A stretch of 64,000 bases of DNA from NCBI GenBank assembly GCA_009738435.1, contig CP046522.1:3131249-3195248 (forward strand). The letters run 5' to 3'. The notes beneath the pieces were generated by a model that was not told the DNA's origin, did no database searches, and was given only the letters and a program-made list of their open reading frames with translations. Below, piece after piece: positions 58,640-64,000 of this stretch. Each line of letters begins with the position of its first letter. Within the stretch, counting starts at the first letter, position 1. The stretch is from Clostridium bovifaecis (lineage in GTDB: Bacteria > Bacillota > Clostridia > Clostridiales > Clostridiaceae). The position numbers were made by a program, and so were the translations under genes.

Positions 58640-58912
58640 TTAACAGCATGATGTTCCTAATAAAACTCTTCTAAAGGCTTGTATATCAGACAAGTTTTGA
58701 ACTACTAGATGTTCAGAAACATAGTCTCTTCCTTTTTTACATATCGTTTCTGTTAACAAAGATGAAAAGAATGCTACTGGAACATCTTTAATATCTTTGA
58801 AATCTAACACTATGTTATTTCCTAAATCTATATTCATCATCTCTTTTAAGATTATAGCGTCTTCTGCACTAATATTTACTCCTAAAACTTCTTTAACAAG
58901 TATTTCTTTCAT
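58640..58912 (-). CDS. STAS-like (DUF4325-type) protein, copy 1
   Basis: A 90-residue protein starting MKEILVKEVLGVNISAEDA. The central NNIVLDFKDIKDVPVAFFSSLLTE matches the beta-strand plus helix of STAS-like DUF4325 domains, which often act as switches near antisigma or histidine-kinase modules. It ends in TSCC. The start at 58912 follows GGGGG. It is a paralogue of the next gene, with an 95-base gap between them. No partner kinase is adjacent. Function unknown. Confidence 0.7.
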   Translation of the reverse strand: MKEILVKEVLGVNISAEDAIILKEMMNIDLGNNIVLDFKDIKDVPVAFFSSLLTETICKKGRDYVSEHLVVQNLSDIQAFRRVLLGTSCC

Positions 58913-59007
58913 ATTACTTACCCCCATTTATTATCTAGTGTATCTTTATTCATATTCAACCTTATATTTATAGTTTTTAATACTTATTCTATTTAATCTG
59001 TCTAATT

Positions 59008-59283
59008 CTAGTTATGAAATGATGTTCCGTAAGCTACTCTATCAAAGGCTTTAGTGTTAGTTAAATTTTTAACTTTTAAGTGTGACAAAACATATTCTCT
59101 TCCCTTTTTACAGAAAAGTTCTGTTAACAACGTTGCGAAAAATGCACAAGAGACATCTTTGATATTTTCAAAATCCAATACTATACTGTTGTCTATATAT
59201 AAGTCCATCATTCGTTTTAAAATTATAGCATCCTCCAGCTTAACATTAGTTCCTAAAACATCCTTAATCATTATTTCTTTCAT
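59008..59283 (-). CDS. STAS-like (DUF4325-type) protein, copy 2
   Basis: A 91-residue paralogue of the previous protein, sharing MKEI-x-[IV]-K-x-VLG at the start, DAIILK-x-MM, SIVLDFENIKDV and C-terminal KAFDRVAYGTSFHN. The two arose by tandem duplication and diverged mainly at the ends. The start at 59283 lies after a G-rich stretch. The pair is transcribed together toward the nitroreductase. DUF4325 proteins can bind ATPase partners, but none is seen here. Confidence 0.7.
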   Translation of the reverse strand: MKEIMIKDVLGTNVKLEDAIILKRMMDLYIDNSIVLDFENIKDVSCAFFATLLTELFCKKGREYVLSHLKVKNLTNTKAFDRVAYGTSFHN

Positions 59284-59519
59284 TATCCCCAACCCCCAAC
59301 CTTAAAGTTATTCTATAATTGTAATTTAGTTTTAAAGATTTTTTAAAGTTATTTAATTTATCTCTGTAACTATAATATCACGTTCCAAAAACATTGTCAA
59401 TCATTTAACAATGTTTTTGTTAAATTTTTTTAATTTTTTTATTTTTTATACAAATCACTTTATTTACGAATTTACTTTCACTAACGTACTCTGTATGTTA
59501 TAATCCTTTTGGTGATATT

Positions 59520-60209
59520 ATGGAAAGATACAATGTTATTAAAAATAAAAATAAACGAGAAATTGTACTATTAAAGTCTCGACCATGTTTTTGGGGGAAA
59601 TGTAGCTTTTGTGACTATATAGATGATAATTGCTTAAACGAAGATGAAATGAATAAAATTAATTTTCAAGTTTTAAACAATATTACTGGCGAATACCAAA
59701 GTCTTGAGGTTATAAACTCAGCAAGCTGTTTTGATTTACCCACAAAAACTCTTCAAGAGATAAAGAGGATATTAGAACTGAAAAATATGAATAAGCTATT
59801 TTTAGAGAGTCATTGGATTTATAGAAAAAGACTTCATGAAATGAAAGACTTTTTTAATACTCCTATTATTTTTAAGGTAGGTATTGAAACCTTTGATAAT
59901 GACTTTAGGAATGGATATTTGAATAAAAATGCAATATTCAATGACTATAAAGATGTAAAAGAGTATTTTCAATCAGTCTGCATTATGGTAGGCATAAAAG
60001 GTCAAACAAAAGATATGGTTAAAAAAGATATAGATATTCTTTTAAATCATTTTGATTATGGTACAATAAATATTTTTACTGAAAACACTACACCTTTAAA
60101 AAGAGACGGAGAATTAATTCAATGGTTTAAAAAAGAATATAAATTTTTAGATGATATAGAAAAAATAGAAGTTTTATATGAAAATACAGATTTTGGAGTA
60201 GGAGACTAG
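59520..60209 (+). CDS. Radical SAM-like protein with CX4CX2C motif
   Basis: A 229-residue protein with CFWGKCSFCDY near residue 23: cysteines in a C-x4-C-x2-C spacing instead of the usual C-x3-C-x2-C. It also has barrel-type segments (SASCFDLPTKTLQEIKRIL, FKVGIETFDNDFRNGYL, CIMVGIKGQTKDMVKKDIDILL) seen in elongator-like radical SAM enzymes. Similar clostridial proteins exist near queuosine-salvage genes, so a tRNA-base-related role (for example QueL-like) is possible, but no salvage gene is nearby. The stop lies in a terminator stem. Confidence 0.7.
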   Translation: MERYNVIKNKNKREIVLLKSRPCFWGKCSFCDYIDDNCLNEDEMNKINFQVLNNITGEYQSLEVINSASCFDLPTKTLQEIKRILELKNMNKLFLESHWIYRKRLHEMKDFFNTPIIFKVGIETFDNDFRNGYLNKNAIFNDYKDVKEYFQSVCIMVGIKGQTKDMVKKDIDILLNHFDYGTINIFTENTTPLKRDGELIQWFKKEYKFLDDIEKIEVLYENTDFGVGD

Positions 60210-60221
60210 TAAGTCTCCTAC
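60198..60221 (+). terminator. Terminator-like stem at the radical SAM stop
   Basis: gtaggagact / agtctcctac, 10-bp stem, small loop, overlapping the stop codon; no long T-run. Confidence 0.55.
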
Positions 60222-60223
60222 CT

Positions 60224-60403
60224 CTAATCCAACTCATACTTTTTCTTTGCTTCTATTTCACTCTTATTATAATCAGTGCTTTCTATAGTTTGCACAATTT
60301 GATTTTTAGCAAATTGATTCTCTGTAGATTTGTATCCTTTTCTATTGAATAACCTTCTATTAACATCATGGCTTTCTCTATTATTCATCAATTCTTGTTT
60401 CAA
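60224..60403 (-). CDS. Small charged protein, unknown
   Basis: A 59-residue frame with TTG start behind GGAGGTG (spacing seven). It is very polar, Asn/Lys/Glu-rich (SHDVNRRLFNRKGYKSTENQ, NKSEIEAKKKYELD), probably helical and cytosolic. I recognise no family. It lies just past the end of the ATPase/PLD-like unit on the same strand and could be a third member or an unrelated orphan. Confidence 0.45.
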   Translation of the reverse strand: MKQELMNNRESHDVNRRLFNRKGYKSTENQFAKNQIVQTIESTDYNKSEIEAKKKYELD

Positions 60404-60518
60404 TATAGGACACCTCCAATTTACTAATGAAAAATTATAACCTCATTATTTAGAATGTCCTCAAGCCTAAAATTTATCCCATAACTATCTGCTGTAATCA
60501 TTCCACCTTTGTTAAATC

Positions 60519-61401
60519 CTACTTTCTTGTTATGTTAATTACTTCATATTCAGTTTCCCCGTCATTTTCCATTCCACCAAAAACCTTCAGTCTATATCCT
60601 AAATCTATTATATAATCATCTGTCTCAATATAAGAACTATGTGCCATGTCCTTTTTAGATAAAATCACCTCGCTATTATATCCTTCATAATTTGTAAATT
60701 TTTCTTTTAAATTATCTTTAGTTTTCTTATCCCAATAGGTTATAAATTTTACTTTGCAACTTTTTTTATCTATATGCTTTAATATATGCATTAAGGTTTC
60801 TTTCATTTTCAGGATTATTCAGATATTTATCCTTTATTATAATGTTTTTTGTATTTTTATAAAACTTAGATAGGTATTGGCCTAGTATACCTGCATTTCC
60901 ATAGGTTACCTCGATTCTTATAGGAGTTTCGTAGATATCAAATACTGAATCATACTTTTTTCTTAAAATTACATTTTCTATATCACCAAGTTTTACAGTT
61001 TGTTTATCTTTGCTTGTAAATATCTCCTCTGATATAAACTTAATCTGACTATATCTTCCCTTTATATTGCTGCTATAATTCCCTAGTAAAATTTTATCTT
61101 GTGAGGCAAGAGCTGTTTTTATAGATATATCCTTCTCATCTAACGCCTTGTCATTATCTTCTTTTGATTTACCAATACTTACCTTGTTTACTTTTGTTTT
61201 TTCTCTTAATATGGATAAAAACCATTCATTATAGGGTTGCTTATAATTATTTTTTTCAGCATCTTTATCCCATATTTGCTTAAGTTCATTGCTTACCACT
61301 ATTGTATGTCTATTCACTCTGCTTCTTAGGACATCATATTTTGTATCTATATTAAACTTATTCTTTATAGTATTTTTGTCTAAAGTAATATCCAATCTCA
61401 T
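60519..61401 (-). pseudogene. Unknown protein with PLD/MIT-C-like C-terminus, frameshifted; partner of the ATPase gene
   Basis: The first frame (start 61401 behind AGGTGA) gives about 210 residues. The N-terminal part may be helical (SNELKQIWDKDAEKNNYKQPYNEWF) and the later part includes NIIIKDKYLNNPE. A shift near 60795 moves to a frame giving HIDKKSCKVKFITYWDKKTKDN and AHSSYIETDDYIIDLGYRLKVFGG. The I-x-I-x-D-x-Y-L start and the DDYIIDLG end resemble phospholipase-D-like MIT-C domains used as effectors or binding modules. Thirteen bases from the ATPase gene: clearly an operon. Function unproven. Confidence 0.55.
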
Positions 61402-61414
61402 AATTTCACCTATC

Positions 61415-62764
61415 TTACATAAATTCAAACAAGGTTTTACCTAAACTATAATTAACATCAAAAAAACCACTTGGCCATGGTTCTTCAAATTGTCCATTTT
61501 GACTTAGTTTCATATCTTTTACTACCACGCCATGTTCACCATGTTCGAAATAATATACTCCTATGTCTTTTGAATCTATTTTTCCCTGAGCTACTAATAT
61601 TTCAAGCTGAGTTATTAAAAATATGCTGTGGGTTTCTATTATAAATTGCTTATTTCCTTCTTTGCAGCATTGAACAAATAAATCTCCTAGCTTAGATTGA
61701 GCTCCTGGGTGGATATGAACCTCTGGCTCCTCAATAATTAAAGTGCTATTATTTTTAGAATTCACAGACTCGATTATGATAGGCAACAGTTGCGATGTAC
61801 CAACACCTACGTCTAGTAGGTTATTTGTTATTCCTGTAAACTTGTCTTTTATAAATAAGGAGTATGTTCCATTTCCAAAAGCTTTAATCTCAATGCCTTC
61901 AGCTAGATTAAATTCTTTTAACCAGAAATTTATTTTTTCTTTTTCTTCATCTACTGAATTAATAAGAGTGGATATTATTTTCTCCTTTACTTCCTACCGT
62001 ATCAAGCGAGGTTAGTCTTGTTATGTATTCTACTCTTTCAGGTTTATTTCTAAATGAGGATATGTGAATTATGTTATCTGTAAAATTTCTTATGCTTTTC
62101 TTTATCATCTCAAGAGTGCTATAAACTACTCCTATATCTTTGAGTTCTTCAATACTAGCCTTCGATAGTTCTTCTTCATTTATTCTAAAGTAAAATTTGT
62201 CTGGTATAATCAGGTTAGAAATTTCTATGCTATTATTATTAATGTTAATAAAATAATCTCCTCCACTCAAAAATATCTCTAGTTTTTTATTATTAGCGTA
62301 TTCAATAATAAATCTTTCTACAACTATCCGTTCTGCTTTATTCTTTTTTAAATAAAAGCTTATTTGTTTTACTAAATAGCTTTTATTTTTCTTAATTAAT
62401 TCATCTAAAATATCCTTTATATCCGACTTATTCCTTCTTCTAATTTCATCTGCTATTCTAAACAGAATATATTCTATATTTAAATTTTCATTTTTGTTAT
62501 CTTTGCTGAATTCTATTTTAAAACCAATATTATTGCTATAATCGTGGTTATAAACTAAACTCGTATAATCTCCTATTTCCTTGTTCATATCGATGACTGC
62601 TTCATTGTATTTACTTTCCATTGTATTTTTAATGTAAGTATTCCTTTTATAAAACTCGATTTTCCCCCACTATTAGGCCCTACAAGTATGTTTATTTTCT
62701 TTAAATCTACTTTATTAGAATCCTTAAAGGCTTTAAAATTTATAAACTCAATGGCTTTGATCAT
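61415..62764 (-). pseudogene. AAA/OLD-like ATPase, two single-base frameshifts
   Basis: From ATG 62764 (AAAGGAG upstream) the frame begins MIKAIEFINFKAFKD and ILVGPNSGGKSSFIKG (Walker A). One base is missing in a run of A near 62630, after which the middle follows. A second break near 61980 leads into FGNGTYSLFIKDKF, LLDVGVGTSQLLPI, the Walker B segment TLIIEEPEVHIHPGAQSKL and FIIETHS. The joined protein is about 450 residues, like standalone ABC/SMC-type ATPases (AAA_15/DUF3696 group) of defence modules. The shifts lie in A-runs and may be sequencing errors. Confidence 0.75.
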
Positions 62765-62925
62765 AATATCAACACTCCTTTATCTTAATATTAACCTATG
62801 CAGCTCTGCTTATACCATAACCTAAAAATCAAGCATATTACTATCTTTTCCATTTACCATGATTTATGAATTATGTATAATAGATTTGATTATAATTTAT
62901 ATAATTAAAGGAGCGTTAATTTTAT

Positions 62926-63804
62926 ATGAAAAGAATTGGTATGAGAAATCTTAAAACGGCTATTGCTGTTTTTTTATGTATAATAATTACAAGAAAACTT
63001 AATGTTTCTGATTCTCCATTCTATGCGTGCATAGCTGCAGTGATCTGCATGCAAAGTTCTGTTTTTGAAACTTTCAAGACCGGTAAAAACAGGATGATAG
63101 GGACCTTTATTGGCGCTTTAATAGGTTTTTTATTTGCTCTAATACAACCTGGAAATGCAATGCTTGTGGCTGTTGGCATTATCCTTTTAATCTATGTGTG
63201 TAATGTATTAGGATATAATAAGTCCATATCTATAGCGTGTATTGTTTTTATTGCTATTATGGTCAATCTCACTGATAAAACTCCTCTCTTCTATAGTACA
63301 TATAGGCTTATAGAGACATTTATAGGGATTTTGATTGCTGTTTTAGTAAATTACTTTATATATCCACCTAAATATCTTGATAACTTACATCAGCTAAGGT
63401 TAGATATAATTAATGCATTGAATAAGCTCTCTCACGAGAAGCTTTTTGATAATAAGGATGTAGATTTATCTACTTTAAACAAACAAATATCTGCACTTGA
63501 AAATCTAATGAAGTCTTATATAGAGGAGATTATACCTAAAAAGAATACCTCTAATAAAATTGCTGATTTACAAAAGGTTCTTAAGCTATCAAAGAAGGCT
63601 TACAGCCATTTATTTATGCTAAATTCTTTAAACTCTGTATGTTTTCTTAACGAAAAAAATCTTCTCAAGGCAAAACTTTTATTTGGTATTAATGAACAGG
63701 CAAGTACATCCTCAAATTCTGATTTAGACATAGTCTATAATTATCACATAGAAAATTTATTCAATATACTAGAAACTCTAAAAAGCAGTTATGAGAATAA
63801 CTAA
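62926..63804 (+). CDS. Aromatic acid exporter family (ArAE/FUSC-like) membrane protein
   Basis: A 292-residue protein. The N-terminal 150 residues have about six membrane helices with RNLKTAIAVFLCIIITRKLN, PFYACIAAVICMQSSVFETFKTGKNRMIGTFIGAL-type blocks (R-x-x-G-T-x-x-G) and an end YRLIETFIGILIAVLVNYFI. The C-terminal half is a soluble helical domain. These match short ArAE_1/DUF939 proteins. They are thought to export aromatic acids, but evidence in Gram-positives is thin. Start behind AAAGGAG. It is independent of the ATPase unit, on the opposite strand. Confidence 0.8.
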   Translation: MKRIGMRNLKTAIAVFLCIIITRKLNVSDSPFYACIAAVICMQSSVFETFKTGKNRMIGTFIGALIGFLFALIQPGNAMLVAVGIILLIYVCNVLGYNKSISIACIVFIAIMVNLTDKTPLFYSTYRLIETFIGILIAVLVNYFIYPPKYLDNLHQLRLDIINALNKLSHEKLFDNKDVDLSTLNKQISALENLMKSYIEEIIPKKNTSNKIADLQKVLKLSKKAYSHLFMLNSLNSVCFLNEKNLLKAKLLFGINEQASTSSNSDLDIVYNYHIENLFNILETLKSSYENN

Positions 63805-63820
63805 GATTTGTTTTTATTTG

Positions 63821-63868
63821 AAGGTACTGTCTCAAAATAGAGAATAATCTCTAAATGCGACAGCACCT
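63821..63868 (+). terminator. Terminator after the exporter gene
   Basis: aaggtactgtc / gacagcacctt enclose a smaller tagaga/tctcta stem. T-rich tail follows. Confidence 0.8.
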
Positions 63869-63960
63869 TTTATGTTTACACATGAAAAATCTTGATTTAT
63901 TATGTTTTTAAAAATTGGATATTGTACCTCCTTTTGTCATTCAAAAATAGGAAAACCCAT

Positions 63961-64000
63961 AATAAGTACAGGAAAAATCATGATTTCCCCTGTACTTATT
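63961..64000. terminator. Palindrome at the window edge
   Basis: aataagtacagg and cctgtacttatt are perfect arms with an inner aaatcatgattt pairing. It is cut by the window end and probably ends a gene lying to the right on the minus strand. Confidence 0.55.

Overview
The window is AT-rich DNA from an anaerobic, low-GC Firmicute, most likely Clostridium or a close relative. The signs are strong AGGAGG ribosome sites with frequent GTG/TTG starts, iron-sulfur L-serine dehydratase, a rubredoxin-type oxidoreductase, SAM-I and T-box leaders, a sigma-54 activator, and polyferredoxin and nitroreductase genes. No tRNA, rRNA or CRISPR array was seen. Most genes lie on the minus strand.

Layout. 1-2 kb: an error-rich or decayed edge with an imperfect tandem duplication, a broken small-export gene and a multiply frameshifted threonine dehydratase. 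2.4-5.4 kb: a serine-uptake and deamination unit (DAACS symporter, sdaAB, sdaAA). 6.4-8 kb: an NhaC-type transporter behind a SAM-I riboswitch, probably a methionine importer. 8-13 kb: hypothetical and lipoprotein genes, a CHAP-amidase remnant and interspersed palindromic repeats. 13-29 kb: a large regulon for rhamnogalacturonan-derived sugars. It holds rhaB-rhaA-rhaD-fucO, a divergent AraC regulator, rhaM, kduI, kduD, a GH105 hydrolase and a TRAP transporter, followed by a beta-glucoside kinase and 6-phospho-beta-glucosidase. One 35-bp operator-like sequence occurs in front of both rhaB and kduD. 29-42 kb: MaoC-like protein, broken ABC exporter, rubredoxin-fused reductase, sbcCD, a T-box-controlled NSS transporter, Hsp18, nadD. 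42.3-43.3 kb: a dead IS4-like element with terminal repeats and a target duplication.

43.3-52 kb is the most unusual part. An IclR regulator heads a tight gene train: a NadC/ModD-like protein with altered key residues, a MoaB/CinA-fold protein with a His-rich tail, the 'meta-cleavage' lower-pathway enzymes DmpE-DmpF-DmpG, a ferredoxin with a BFD-like domain, a protein resembling the nickel-pincer enzyme LarA, and a BenE-type carrier. Oxygen-dependent ring cleavage is not expected in such an organism and no dioxygenase gene is present, so what feeds DmpEFG is unknown. The NadC-like and His-rich proteins could serve a pyridinium-nucleotide/nickel cofactor; that is inference.

52-64 kb: a creatinase-like M24 protein, threonine aldolase, a frameshifted sigma-54 activator, a membrane polyferredoxin pair facing a nitroreductase, twin STAS-like proteins, a radical SAM protein, a two-gene ATPase plus PLD-like module that could be a defence system, and an aromatic-acid-exporter-like membrane protein. 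Several genes carry single-base breaks in A/T runs, which may be sequencing errors rather than real mutations.
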